DNA from: Hemerocallis citrina
Lineage: Eukaryota; Streptophyta; Magnoliopsida; Asparagales; Asphodelaceae
Direction of reading: 5' to 3'
DNA length: 64,000 nucleotides
NCBI GenBank assembly: GCA_017893485.1
Contig: JACEHZ010000372.1
Coordinates: forward strand, 558,001 to 622,000
The position numbers were made by a program, and so were the translations under genes. This document shows, in pieces, positions 10,336 through 22,029 of the stretch. Numbering within the stretch: the first letter of the stretch is position 1; every line of letters begins with the position of its first letter. Below the pieces are notes generated by a model. The model was not told the DNA's origin. It worked only from the letters and a program-made list of their open reading frames with translations, and searched no databases.

Positions 10336-11099
10336 TAATTTAAAAACTTTAAAAATAATTCAAAAAAATCAAAAAAAAACAAACACTTACAAAAAATTTA
10401 AATTATTTAAAAAATTAAAAATATTTAAAAATTAAAAAAATAAACAATTTTAAAAAATAAAAATTTTTAAAATTTAAAAAATAATAAATAAAAAAATAAA
10501 AATAAAAATTTTTTTAAAAAATTAAAAATTAAAATTTTGAAATTTTGAAAATCCTAAAGCAAATCCAAATCCAATGTCGAACCCAATCAAGAGGTCGTCA
10601 CCAATATCTGATCCGCTGCTGATTCCGTATCGGTGATCCCTCCACCAAATCGAGCGCGAATATCAAGCGACTCCGTATCGCGACTCCTCTCCACCGAATC
10701 GAGAGCCTCTATATGCGATGTGACGACTCTAATTTCATCTCATTAACCGAATTCTCATTCTAATTTTTAATTTTGTGTGTGCAGGGGATTATTCAGTTTT
10801 TTTGTGTGTGCATGGGATCTAAGTTCAGAGAGATATGATTGTTTTATTTTTTGGTTTAAAATTTTTTTAATTTAGTGATTTATTTGATGAGTTTTTTATT
10901 GGTTTTGATTGAAGGTGTACACAAGTGAGAGATAGATTATTTGGCGGCCTCAATTTGGGCTTCCAAACCATAGCAGTAAAGGTAAGCTGACCAGCAACCT
11001 AAAATAACTTGGCAAATATGCAACATTAATTTCTTTACTACAAGAGAAAATACTATCGTGAAGTGTTCCCTTCACAGGGTATTAGAAACCATGGATAAT
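10336..11099. other. A/T low-complexity run and unassigned sequence
   Basis: 10336-10550 is almost purely A and T with short AAAATTT words. 10560-10730 is a less biased stretch with repeated ATCGAG / CGACTCC words. 10740-11099 has no recognisable gene. Confidence 0.5.
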
Positions 11100-11119
11100 C
11101 ACTACAAACGAACAGGGCT

Positions 11120-11350
11120 TTAACGGCGTTTATTTTTATCTATAGCGGCGTTTAAAAATGCCGCTATAAATGATAGCGGCGATTATAACAACACCGCGCG
11201 TAATGCCGTTGTATCGAGCATCGGGACAAACCAGGGGTCTATAACGATGCTTTTAAGGACCACCGTTATAAGCCGTAGAGCTATAACGGTGCTTTTAAGG
11301 ACCGCCGTTATAAGTCGTAGAGCTATAACAGCGTGTTACAAACGCCGTAA
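11120..11350. repeat. Left subterminal repeats of the CACTA element
   Basis: Several inverted and direct copies of a motif like TATAGCGGCGTTTAAAAATG occur, along with two near-identical 46-base blocks starting TATAACGGTGCTTTTAAGG (about 11240 and 11282). Such repeats are where CACTA transposases bind in the maize En/Spm system; binding here is inference. Confidence 0.6.
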
Positions 11351-12700
11351 TAGGCTTTTTTCATTTTCCATTTTTAATGGAATGATGACATGTGTCGGCA
11401 TTTCTCAATGCCGTTATATAGTTTAAAATAATTTTTATACCCTATACTGGCGTTTGGAAAACACCGGTATAGGTTCAAATAAATAATTTTTATATCCTAT
11501 ACCAGCATTTCGAAAATGCCGGGATAGGTTCAAATCAATAATTTTTAATTATTTACCGCATTTTTTTAATTATTTACCTTATTTTTTAATTATTTACCGC
11601 ATTTTAAAAATATTTTTGGGTTTTTTCCATCTATTTTAAATGTGTCGCATTTAATTAATCATAAATTAAAAATATCTATAGTCACATCAAATTTGAATGT
11701 TCAAATCTTAAAATCACTAGTAGCAGCATAATAAACAATCATATAATCACGGACCACAATAAACAATAATTACTTGTCTAAAAACTTCCATACGAAGAGT
11801 TAGAAATATATATGTTATACATCAGTTTCTTATAACAAAACATAAATAAAGTTTCGACATAACATAGAAAAACTAAAGTCCAAATACAATTAAACTATGG
11901 CGAAGTCTCCTGGTGTGGCTCGGCGTTGCTTTCATTCCCATCGATATTTCGTCCAGTCGTACGTGCGTGACTAGAACTCGATGGAATCCGCTGGCCCTGT
12001 ATAATTCACAATAGTGTCATTTATTAGTTTATTCACCAGAATGCATAACTAAGAATAAACAACGATCCAAAATTACAAATACCGAAAAGAACAGTAGCTT
12101 ATGGGAGGCAATTTCCTCGCATAGAGTTTATAACTACTTGATGGAACCTATGAGTTACACACGGCAATTATATTGTAATTGATTCTCAGTGATACTTGTC
12201 TGTAATTGATTCTCAGTGATACTTGTCTGTAATTGATTCTCATTGATACTCTACTGAATGTATACCTATGAACCTATTACAGACAAATATAGACGAGTAT
12301 ATTGTCAGACAAAATAAATTCTAAAGGAAAATGAAGAGAACTTTTCATATATCTGAATGTCTTATAATATGAAAGAATTAGCATTAGTTTATTCAAAGAG
12401 GCTATGCATGGTATATACGAAAGAATAAGACCACAGAAAAAGCATGGTATATACGAAAATAGCACTGAGACGAACATTGTTCAAATTCGAATGATACGAC
12501 ATGCATGATGAACAATTTTAAACATTGGTTATCAGAGGGTTGTCTATTTTTAACAAGAAAATAGATTCTTAATCTGATTAAGAAAGAACATGATAAATTT
12601 CAGTTATGAACAACATAACTTTGGTCTTAAATATGATCAAAATTTGTCTTTCTTTTCCTGATCATAATACTTTCCTATCAAATTTTGTCTTTCTTTCATT

Positions 12701-12934
12701 AGTTGATTGAATTGGTATCGATATATTGTCAAAGACTAGGATTTCAATCTGACGAATTGCCTCTTCTTATTGCAGGTCCTCTACATATTTTTAAAAATTC
12801 ATACACAAAATATATATATATATATAGTTGATTGAATTGGTATTGATATATTGTCAAAGAATAGAATTTCAATCTGAAGAATTGCCTCTTCTTATTGCAG
12901 GTCCTCTACATATTTTTAAAAATTCATACATGAA

Positions 12935-12991
<57 letters not shown>

Positions 12992-13104
12992 TAGTTGATT
13001 GAATTGGTATTGATATATTGTCAAAGAATAGAATTTCAATCTGAAGAATTGCCTCTTCTTATTGCAGGTCCTTTACATATTTTTAAAAATTCATACATGA
13101 AATT

Positions 13105-13108
<4 letters not shown>
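12701..13108. repeat. Three copies of a ~117-base tandem repeat separated by (AT)n
   Basis: Copies start at 12701, 12826 and 12992 with AGTTGATTGAATTGGTA and run to ATTTTTAAAAATTCATACA. Each is followed by an AT microsatellite of different length (12811-12825, 12940-12989, 13109-13151). Each copy contains TTCTTATTGCAG, a good splice-acceptor motif. Copies 2 and 3 are closer to each other than to copy 1. Confidence 0.85.
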
Positions 13109-13153
<45 letters not shown>

Positions 13154-13179
13154 AGAAATATCAAAGTAGAGGATTCAAA

Positions 13180-13326
13180 ATGTCAACTCCTTCTGTTATT
13201 ACTCAAAGTCGCAATGCACAAAAAGGCATCATCGACACTACGACACCTTTTGATTTGGTTAGAACAGCAGTTCACAGATTTGGGGGTAGTGTTGATTGGA
13301 AGGCTAACAGAACCTTATCTTTTCAG
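13180..13326 (+). pseudogene. Captured exon of a WEB-family (DUF827-type) coiled-coil protein
   Basis: Reading from ATG at 13180 gives 49 codons that include KGIIDTTTPFDLVRTAV, then HRFGGSVDWKANR, followed by a donor-like TTTCAG|GTATTA. Plant WEB/PMI2-like proteins have an N-terminal IDT-x-PF-x-SV-x-AV-x-x-FGG-x-x-DWKA block, and this is a close match. In the parent family this block precedes a long coiled coil involved in chloroplast photorelocation; no such coiled coil follows here. It lies inside the CACTA element, so it is most simply a transduplicated gene fragment. Confidence 0.6.
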
Positions 13327-16300
13327 GTATTATTTCTAAATTTCATCAATCATCAATAAAATCCATTGATATATATTATGAAAGATTAAATATAATTGTG
13401 AATCCATGAGACATCCAAAATTACAAAAATCAAGTGTTTCAGTCTACTTGCAGTGTTTGGATGTCTCATGGATACACAGAGAAGCAGTCAAAGTGTTTCC
13501 ACTTTGTTTGGATGAGGATTCTTGGATTTCCACTTTGTTTGGATGTCTCATGGTTACACAGAGAAGCAGTCTCAGTGTTTCAGCCTTTCAGAGATGCATG
13601 GTAAAATAAAATTAAAGTAAAGTAAAAAATAAGTATTAATGATGTAATAAGCAAAGAATTTATACAAGTAAAATGGTAAAGAAAAAAATAATACTGAATG
13701 TGGGACTAAAACTCTATTTTCTTATTACTGAAACACATTGGCATACTAAATGTAAGTTTTTTTTTTAAAAATAATAAGAATTTTTAAAAAATGGTCTAGC
13801 AAATTCCCAAATTATCTCTACCTACTATATAAACATGCTGGTTAAATGCATAAAGTTCCAAAATGAATCCTTCTCAATTATGCAATTTAGCATGAAAATT
13901 ATGTGAAAATCAAGTGGGGTGTGGGGGAGATCTTACAATTTCATGTACTGGATTCTCAGAGTTGAGGTTTTGTTGGGAGACTAAAGAAGCGATCATCTCT
14001 TTCAAGCCGTCAATCTCTGTCTGCATCTTGAACACGTTCGGATAGGATGTACGAATGGAGCTAGATGCACATGGACCAAATACCTGTGATTCATCCCTCT
14101 ATAAATTATTTCCAACAATCAATAGAAAAAATAGTCACTGTTTGTGTTGATTTCTTTATCTCAAACAGTCTAACAATGGTTTGATTTATATATCTCAAAC
14201 AGTCACCATTCATATTTATTTATGTATCTCAAACAATGGTTTGTGCATGTGCATGTGAGTGCGCCTGTAATTTGATTGTCTTGATGATGTGGAGATTATG
14301 ATAATTCTCTCTGCCGAATTCGTCTGTGAAAATCAGCATGACCAAAATTGTAATGTTATTTTGAACAAAAATTATACTTAATTCTTTTCCTACCTGGAAA
14401 TTGGCATATATTACTTTCTGATATCCCAAAATTTATAAAGGTAAACTATATTGTTTTATATATTACAGCAAATCCTACAGAACTCTAAACAGCACCAATA
14501 TGGTTTTCCTTTCTGAGAGAAAATCCTACATAACTCATCAGTCAAAATTTGAAGAGTTCAGGTCTTTATTGGCAATAGGAGATGTAATGCTAATTACAAT
14601 AGTTGTACCACAGGTTTTGTATCCATCATGTCTGTGCATGGCATGTACAATGAAGGAAAGAAAATTTGTGAAGGATATGGAATGTGATCCAAAGTATATG
14701 TGCTCACTGCTCACGATACTTACTATAACACACTAAGAGTTTGGAATTAAAAATGAATACTATTAAGAGGTGTTTTTCAATGTCAATGCTAACTTACCTG
14801 TGAGGGTGTTGGCCCCAATCCCATTCCCCGCACATGACCGGGTCGCTCTCTCCCCCTCACATCGGTCATAACTTCACACTGGATCGTTAATCGATCTGTT
14901 GCTGCAGAAGATGATGATCTCTCTACAATCAGTTTTCTAGCTTCCTTCTTGTGTTCAAATATAAAGGATTAGGTTCATCACTTTCTTGTGTTCAAATATA
15001 AAGGATGCATATCAACCATACACAGTACAAGACAACATGTGTTTCCATGCATTGTAGCTTATAAAATATTCAACTTGAAGCCTTAGCAGTAAATATCAAT
15101 TACAGCCCAACACAAAATTAACAAAGGGTACATTCCTATATTTCTGCTAACTCAAGCTTCAAAACTAATGTGTACAATCTAATAGATTCAGCAATTTCTG
15201 GGATCCACTGGCAGTTCCATACCCAATATGAAATCAACTTGGGGATCTAAAAACAATTTCTGTTTAATCTCATGAACCAGGAAGTTCAATTTCATCAAAT
15301 ATGTTTTTATGTCTATTCTCATGAAACATGAAATTCTTAAAGTTTTAAACTATAAATTTAGCATCTGTAGTTTGTAATAATCTTCATCAGTTCTTCTCTT
15401 GTCTGTAATAATAATGTGTTGACAGTTAGTGAAAGTTGCAAACATTGTAATGTCTTCCATTCATAGAGAAACTTGCAAATGATGATCCTTTTAAATCACA
15501 AGATATCGATAGTTGCAGAAATTGGTATGGTTTCTCTAATAGCCCTTCTTGGTGTATTCATGTATATATGTGGCTGCTAAAAGTACATATGCGGAAAGGG
15601 AAACGTATCTTAGTTTAAAAAATTATATATGATTCTTTACTTTTACAATGAGAGTCAAATGGTATATATCTGCAACTGGGGCCAACTGTGATCAATGCAG
15701 TTGGCTGGTATTCATGTAGTTACCCCTCATATGTAAATTGTGAAAAAAGCCTTCTGAAATTCTGAACATGGATTTTGAATCTCATAATATACAACATTAG
15801 AGAATAAATCCAATCTTCATATTTACTTTTAATTTCATTTTCCTTAATTTTGTTTTTTTTTTTTTTACTTTGTCTGTATCTAAACTGATTGTTTGAAGAT
15901 TTTATCCTTAATGATATGCACAATCAAGGATATATAACTATCTAGCAGTACATCTCAGAGTTACAAATAGTTCAATAATTTATACTATTGGTACAAAACA
16001 TCCATCACCATTGGAGTACCATATGATTGTAAATTTTAGCATTCAAAACCAACTTCCCTATTCAAGTGGAAAAACACATATGCAGCTTCACCTGCAACTA
16101 TTGTAGGTGCTACAAGTGTTCATTACCTTGTAATTTATGCAATAAAAATTGGCAAATGAAGTACCAATACAGCCTTTGCCCTTGATTAAATACCCCCCCA
16201 TATTTAATTAACAATTACTACTAACTAGCAACATAATCCAACATAATCCAATAATCCAATATTTCCTAATGTAGAAAGAGACAATAATGAGGGAGCATTT

Positions 16301-16502
16301 TTTTTCAACTGGGAGTATACTTTTTCAATTACAATAAATAAAAATCTTCCAAATTGCTATCCTGTTTAGTGCCACATCAAGAACAAAGAGTATGCATTTA
16401 ATTTAGGTGAACCCCCGATTTGATCTGATTAAATCAAGAAAAAAAGAGCATACATTTAATCTGATTAAATCCTAATTAATTACTGAAGTGTTTGGGGGAA
16501 CT

Positions 16503-16950
16503 CTAGGGCTCACACAGTCCTTCCCTCTTATTAACTCTAGGGCACACAATAATCAAACAAATTAATATACTAATCATAATCGCTGAAGTTACCTGGGCAT
16601 CGACGGAGGGGAGGCAACGACAAGGGAGACACGGCAACGGAGGGAGACAAAGCAATGGAGGGAGGGGCGGCAGCAACGGAATAAAAGGCGGCGATGGACG
16701 AAGTGGAAGAGCAGCGCGAGCGATGATGGACGGAGTGAAAGGACGGAGATTCAAGAGGAGAGGGGGTGAGGGGCGAATGGTGAGTGGCCAGAGAGAAAGA
16801 GAGAGTTCACAAAAGAGAGAGAGAGATTTGGGAGGCTTAATAGGGTTTATAGAATAGGGGGGAAACGAAAGTGAGGGCGGGACAGGGGAAAATAGATTTC
16901 ATTAGCAAGTGCACAACACATTGCAACGAAATAGTAAAAAAAAAAAAAAA
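16503..16950. other. GC-richer segment near the CACTA right end
   Basis: A Pro/Leu-rich reverse reading frame (16754-16503) and a run of GAGAGA near 16795-16830 are present. This resembles the 5' leader region upstream of CACTA transposase genes, but I cannot assign a protein. Confidence 0.3.
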
Positions 16951-17165
16951 AAAAACAGTCCATCGCCGGTGGTTCATGTATAAGCGCCATTATAGAGTAA
17001 CATATACCGGTGGTTCATGTATAAGCGCCGTTATATATCATATATCTAACGGCATCATATATAAACGCCGGCATAGATATTCGATATTAAAAATATATAT
17101 ATAACAACGATCTATCCCGGCATTTAGGTATACATGCCGGGATGGATACGTCGTTATAGCCTTTA
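16950..17165. repeat. Right subterminal repeats of the CACTA element
   Basis: GGTGGTTCATGTATAAGCGCC occurs twice (near 16969 and 17011 with one change), plus AACGCCGGCAT and CCCGGCATTTAGGT / ATGCCGGGATGG pairs. These mirror the left-end motifs and precede the terminal ...TTTTAGTG at 17203. Confidence 0.6.
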
Positions 17166-17454
17166 CGATTTGTAATGAATATTACATATAAGAACTTTTA
17201 GTGTATGTTTGGATATATAGGATTGGAATGAGTGGAGTTTATCAGTCAAGGGTGCAAACTATCCACTCAAGAGAGAAAGCTAAAGTAAATTTGTTATTTA
17301 TCCATTTTGATTTTTTTTTATAAAGGTGCAATGGAGAGACAAAGTGGAGATAAAAGAAATGATTAGCTTGGATTAGAGTTTTGAAAACTTCATATATTTC
17401 ATTTTTATTGAAATAATAATAAGAGGTATTTTAATTGCAAACTGAAGAATTTAT

Positions 17455-17610
17455 TCGTAACCATATATAAAAAAAATGAAATTTAATCCCTTAAATACTT
17501 CCAACAAAAGAAACCAAGCCTCGGGTTTCGAACCCAAGACACGCACAAACACAGCACCAGCGAGCACCCGCTAGCCAGTGAGTTCGTGTCGCCAATTGTC
17601 ATATGGATTC
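17455..17610 (-). repeat. Possible tRNA-derived SINE
   Basis: On the reverse strand, an A-box-like TGGCTAGCGGGTGC is followed about 35 bases later by a perfect pol III B box, GGTTCGAAACC, and then an A/T-rich tail. No full tRNA cloverleaf folds by eye. Flanking duplications were not identified, so this is tentative. 17204-17454 shows nothing recognisable. Confidence 0.35.
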
Positions 17611-19341
17611 AAAGAATCTAGATGAACACACTTGAAACTAGGACCACTGCACAACCCTAACCCTAATGGCTGAAACCCTCATCTTCCAAATATGATTCTT
17701 TTGGATTTAATTACATAATACTTCATGCTTTAATCAATGAAAATTAATCTATAAAAAATTCACTCAATAAAAATAGTTAATTGAACATAAAGATCTCATC
17801 TTTCGATGATCAACACTAATAGTAGAACATATGACAAACTCTAATCATCCACAATATTATATGGGTTCATGTAATCAATTTCCACGAATAAAATATGATA
17901 TTTCATGCACAAGAATATTCATTACTCAATAAAAAATCAAATAGGAATTTCATGTCACCAAGATTTTATTTTAATCTTATTTTAACATCCAATCTTTATG
18001 TAACGCCCCTGCCCCTAGCTCAGGCAATTTATACAATTTAGAAGACAAATTATTTGTAGTATACTACAACTGCCCACCACTGGCTGCCTCTCAAAAGGTG
18101 GTTAACCGGATTGGTGACTCTTGATCATAGGCTATTGTATTTATAGTTATTTAATCTATTTTAAACTCCTGATATGGGACTATTTAAATCCCTTCCCCTT
18201 CTCAAACCCCGTGTACAGTAAACCCATGTTGCCCTTGACAACTGGCCACGTCATCCTCGTGGATGACGTCAGCACCAGAGCAGCAGCAGCATTACGTTTC
18301 TTTCACGAGTGGGCCCCTCCTTTTCCTCTCTGCTGACGTCACATGACGTCAGCACCAATAACAGCCCTTATCTGCTGTTTTCAATCCCATGGCCCCCCTA
18401 TCATATCATCAATTTTAATTACCAATATGCCATCTATACATATATATTATACTAATATATACTATTATATTTTTTTAGAAATTACAGGGTGTTATACTTT
18501 ATCTAATAAACAATCTTCACAATCATCTCACAACAAATCATCATATTCATGCTAAAGTAATCATATTTCACAAAGATTTAAATCCCAGCATGATTCTATA
18601 TTGTTCATGAGTAATAAAAACACATCAAGAGACATGGAGTAGACGCCCACCTTTTTGTAGATTGAACACAAGATCGAAGTTTCCCTTCTCCTCCGTAAGG
18701 AATTGATCTCCACTCTTGAAACCACCAAAAATCACCAAGAAAAGCAAAGGAAAGTGTCGGCCGAAATACCTACTATCCATATATGTATATGGTCATCCAA
18801 AATCTAGGGTTTCTTGAGGGAGTGAATACAGAGCATAAGACTATCCAGCAAGGACAGGTGAGAATCCCTCATCTTCGAATGGTGCATCGGTGCAAATAAG
18901 TCCATCTACAAACCCAAATTTGCACTATTCAATTATTCACCAAATCTTTCCAATTATAATTCAATCAAATATGGGTAGTATCTATCCAAAAAAGTCTCAA
19001 CAGACCCCCCCCCCCCCCCCCACCCAAATGTGGCCAACCAATTTTTGAACTACATTTTGGCTCCAAATGTCAAGCCCCATTTTTTAAAGATATTTACAAA
19101 AATATTTTAACTTATTCAAAAAAATCCCAAAAATTAAAATAACCCAATCCCAATTAGGAGAATTTATTCAGTAACTCAAATTTAAAATTTGCATCTCAAA
19201 AATATTTGCACGTGCTTTGCACATGTTTCCCACGGGAAAAATAAAATAAAAATTTCGCAAAACTTCAAAATAATCAAATAAACTAATTTAAAATTTATTT
19301 ATTAATTCAAAATAGTGTATTTAAATTCCTGGGTCATTACA
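17611..19341 (-). repeat. Long LTR-like fragment on the reverse strand
   Basis: The right edge, read in reverse, begins TGTAATGACCCAGGAATTT, a typical start of large plant Ty3/gypsy LTRs of the Tekay/Del kind. The left edge is not defined. It contains a solo LTR (17999-18496), a C-run near 19006-19021 and a leader-like reverse segment with AGGGTTT words near 18800. It directly abuts a copia-A LTR piece (19342-19376), so it probably inserted into that LTR. Confidence 0.5.
17999..18496 (+). repeat. Solo LTR with target duplication CTTTA
   Basis: This 498-base sequence starts TGTAACGCCCCTGCC and ends GGGTGTTATA. It is flanked on both sides by CTTTA (17994-17998 and 18497-18501). The near-inverted TGTAAC/GTTATA ends and the perfect 5-base duplication identify an LTR left after recombination. 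It contains paired GATGACGTCAGCACCA elements (about 18260 and 18340) that resemble CGTCA/ACGT regulatory motifs. Confidence 0.88.
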
Positions 19342-19435
19342 CAACAACAACTAATGGACGTGCAGTTAGAGAGGTTTGTAACATTCTGTACTTAAGAGTA
19401 TATATAATATTATATTAGGAGAATATAATAATAAT

Positions 19436-20024
19436 TGATGTGGTTTGTTTTTTGGGGGGTGTGGCTGCACCATGTGTGAGTTCTTCTAGATTTGTATTTT
19501 TACGGAATCTTTGGTGCGGACGATGGCCCCGACCTTCAGCCGAGGGAATGGCTCGGTAGCAGGCGGGAATGAGGTGGAGATGGGATGCTCGGCTCGGATC
19601 TGGAGGCTCGGATCCCGAGGTCTCGTGCACCTGCACTTGATCTAGAAACACCGGGATTGGTCCCGGTGGCAAACCCTCCGACGATCTAGTAAGCTACTGA
19701 AAGAGAGTAACAGTAACTAGGGTTTGAGAGGGGAAAGATTGATTACCTTGTGAAAGGGTAGAGGGTCTGGTATTTATAGAAGAAGACAGCCGGGTCTAGA
19801 CCCGTTTGGGGCCGGGTCTGGACCCGGTTGCCCATGGGCCTGGAGTGGCGGAAGCCCAAGCAGTATAGGGTTGACGTGGCACGAGCTCGGGGTGGTTTAG
19901 GGCTAACATGGCGGAGGCCTAGGTGGTTTCCAAGCTAACATGGCAGACTCGGGTGATCCGGAGGTGAACGCTCCTTGAGGGGATCATGTGGCCCAGGAGG
20001 GGCCACGTCATCTGACCCATATCA
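19436..20024 (-). repeat. gypsy-2 3' LTR
   Basis: It runs TGATGTGG ... CCATATCA with inverted TGAT/ATCA ends, 589 bases, and matches 30477-31080. The reverse strand carries a TATA motif (CTATAAATACC) near 19770-19780. Adjacent at 20025-20040 the reverse strand reads AGGAGTGGGGGCTCC, the polypurine tract. Confidence 0.9.
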
Positions 20025-20216
20025 GGAGCCCCCACTCCTGGAGGGGTGGGTGATCCAGTCGTGTAGGAGTGGTTCTTTGCCTTTGTGGGAAGAGAAGGGT
20101 GGTGTGCACGGCGAGGAATAGGATCTGTATCTTCCAGAAGATGTCAGGAGGGTAAGGTGAAGGGATCCCATATTGGAATCATGCGGAGTGCCGGGCATAG
20201 AAGAGTCAGAGCTCGG

Positions 20217-20446
20217 TTTGCCGAGCATCGAGGGTCGGTAGATGAGCCCCTCACTTGTTGGAAAAGCAAGGGGACATCAAGATCTGCTGAATAAGGGGTC
20301 TTCTTGCCAAGCGTTGAGGGTCGGTAGACGATCCCCTCACTTATTGGGAAAGCAAGGGGGCATCGCGATCTGCTGAGTAGGGAGTCTTCTTGCCGAGCAT
20401 CGAGAGTCGGTAGACGAGCCCCTCACTTGTTGGAAAAGCAAGGGGA
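20217..20446. repeat. Three copies of an ~86-base repeat
   Basis: The blocks share CGAGGGTCGGTAGACGA, then CCCCTCACTTGTTGG and AAAGCAAGGGG. They start near 20217, 20303 and 20389 and lie between the LTR and the 54-base array. The first two are longer matches than the third. Confidence 0.8.
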
Positions 20447-21530
20447 TGCCGAGAATCTTTTGTAGCTCGCGGTGTCATCCGAGCGCCGAGCCTCAAGCTT
20501 GTAGGAGAAGCTTTTGTGGCTCGCGGTGCTATCCGAGCGCCGAGCCTCAAGCTTGTAGGAGAAGCTTTTGTGGCTCGCGGTGCTATCCGAGGGCCGAGCC
20601 TCAAGCTTGTAGGAGAAGCTTTTGTGGCTCGTGGTGCTATCCGAGTGCCGAGCCTCAAGCTTGTAGGAGAAGCTTTTGTGGCTCCCGGTGCTATCCGAGC
20701 GCCGAGCCTCAAGCTTGTAGGAGAAGCTTTTGTGGCTCGCAGTGCCATCCGAGCGCCGAGCCTCAAGCTTGTAAGAGAAGCTTTTGTGGCTCGCGGTGCT
20801 ATCCGAGCGCCAAGCCTCAAGCTTGTAAGAGAAGCTGGTGTGGCTCGCAGTGCCATCCGAGCGCCGAGCCTCAAGCTTGTAGGAGAAGCTTTTGTGGCTC
20901 GCGGTGCTATCCAAGCGCTGAGCCTCATGCTTGTAGGAGATGCTTTTGTGGCTCGCGGTGACATCCGAGCACCGAGCCTCATGCTTGTAGGAGAAGCTTT
21001 TGCGGCTCACAGTGCTATCCGAGCCCCGAGCCTCAAGCTTGTAGGAGAAGCTTTTGTGGCTCGCGGTGCTATCCGAGCACTGAGCCTCAAGCTTGTAAGA
21101 GAAGCTTTTGTGGCTCGCAGTGCCATTCGAGCACCGAGCCTCAAGCTTTTAAGAGAAGCTTTTGTGGCTCACGGTGCTATCCGAGCACCGAGCCTCAAGC
21201 TTGTAGGAGAAGATTTTGTGGCTCGCGGTGCTATCCGAGCCCCGAGCCTCAAGCTTGTAAGAGAAGCTGGTGTGGCTCGCGGTGCCATCCGAGCGCCAAG
21301 CCTCAAGCTTGTAAGATAAGCTTTTGTGGCTCGCGGTGCTATCTGAGCGCCGAGCCTCAAGCTTGTAGGAGAAGCTTTTGTGGCTTGCGGTGACATCCGA
21401 GCACCGAGCCTCAAGCTTGTAGAAGAAGCTTTTGTGGCTCACGGTGCTATCCGAGCCCCGAGCCTCAAGCTTGTAGGAGAAACTTTTGTGGCTCGCGGTG
21501 ACATCCGAGAGCTGAGCCTCCCAAACTTGT
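20447..21530. repeat. 54-base tandem array, about 20 copies
   Basis: The unit contains GAGCGCCGAGCCTCAAGC, TTGTAGGAGAAGC and TTTTGTGGCTCGCGG. The period of 54 is divisible by three, so long open frames appear on both strands (for example LRLGARMAPRATKASPTS repeats); these are products of the repeat, not genes. Variant units with GGTGTGGCTCGC recur at 20832 and 21268, suggesting higher-order duplication. The same motif recurs in three looser copies at 28435-28600. Confidence 0.95.
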
Positions 21531-21874
21531 TGGAAAAGCTTTGGTGGTTTGGTGTCGGTGGGATGGAGTATTTGGTAATGGCAGCCGAATGAAATCTAAT
21601 GATTTTGTTTCATTTGATGCTTAGGGTTATAGAATCTGAGGGGCCGAGCCTCCTATCGAATAGAGGAGGATTTTGGGGCTCGCGGTACCATTCGAGCTCC
21701 GACCCTCCTGACTTGTTGGAAAAGCCTAGGGGCATTGGGGTAATTTTGTGTCAACTGCTGGCATCACGGGCGCAAGAATCGATGCGACTTTAGATCTTAG
21801 CAGTCGTTGGATCTTGATGATCAAGATCTAATGGCCAGATCTTTTCTCGAAAATCGATGAGTCTCTTTCTCTGT

Positions 21875-21880
21875 TATAAA
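21875..21880 (+). promoter_or_regulatory. TATA box upstream of the gypsy-2 aORF
   Basis: TATAAA at 21875-21880 is followed by a C/T-rich stretch (CCCCCCTCCTCCCCC) and lies 150 bases before the ATG at 22030. The layout is that of an ordinary plant promoter and 5' leader, on the strand opposite to gag. Confidence 0.5.
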
Positions 21881-22029
21881 TCCCCCCTCCTCCCCCTTTT
21901 TCTTTCCTTCATTTCCTTACTTGTTTTCCAATTTTCAAGAACAGGGGTTTTTTCTCACCTGCCGTCAACGACTTTTTCCAGTGATTAACCCATAAGCGCG
22001 ATACTTCAGGTTAGTATTTCGGACTCGTA

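Larger units (their letters stand above)
11898..14955 (-). pseudogene. Plant CACTA transposase (Ptta/En/Spm type), C-terminal exons
   Basis: Three exon-like blocks read in the reverse direction. 14955-14798 gives KKEARKLIVERSSSS ... DRLTIQCEVMTDVRG and RPGHVRGMGLGPTPS, ending at a perfect donor CACAG|GTAAGT. 14092-about 13932 gives FGPCASSSIRTSYPNVFKMQ and EIDGLKEMIASLVSQQ, with a GTAAGA donor. About 12000-11898 begins after TTATACAG and gives QRIPSSSSHARTTGRN to a stop. The RPGHVRGMGLGPTPS and coiled-coil blocks are characteristic of the plant transposase_24 family. The N-terminal and catalytic portions were not recognised. 14955-16500 is otherwise AT-rich with no clear coding sequence. Confidence 0.65.
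11100..17203 (-). mobile_element. CACTA (En/Spm) DNA transposon, decayed, carrying a host exon
   Basis: The left end reads CACTACAAACGAAC and the right end, on the reverse strand, CACTAAAAGTTC. Both ends carry subterminal inverted motifs of the CACTA type (left 11120-11350, right 16950-17165, such as GCCGGCAT and GGCGTTT..AAATGCCG). Reverse-strand exons resemble plant Ptta/En/Spm transposase. A forward exon resembling WEB-family proteins lies inside. The 3-base flanks (AAT and TAT) do not match exactly, so the ends are approximate or old. Confidence 0.75.

Noticed and set aside
17520..17545. tRNA gene suggested by GGTTTCGAACCC
   Set aside because: Only box motifs are present; no acceptor stem or anticodon arm can be formed, so at most a SINE.
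17999..19341. One 1.34-kb solo LTR from TGTAACGCCCC to CATTACA
   Set aside because: The flanks CTTTA and CAACA do not match, while ending at 18496 gives a perfect CTTTA duplication.
20341..21442. Long open frames on both strands (about 195-267 codons) with 18-residue repeats
   Set aside because: They are a direct result of a 54-base tandem unit whose period is divisible by three; there is no start context or homology.
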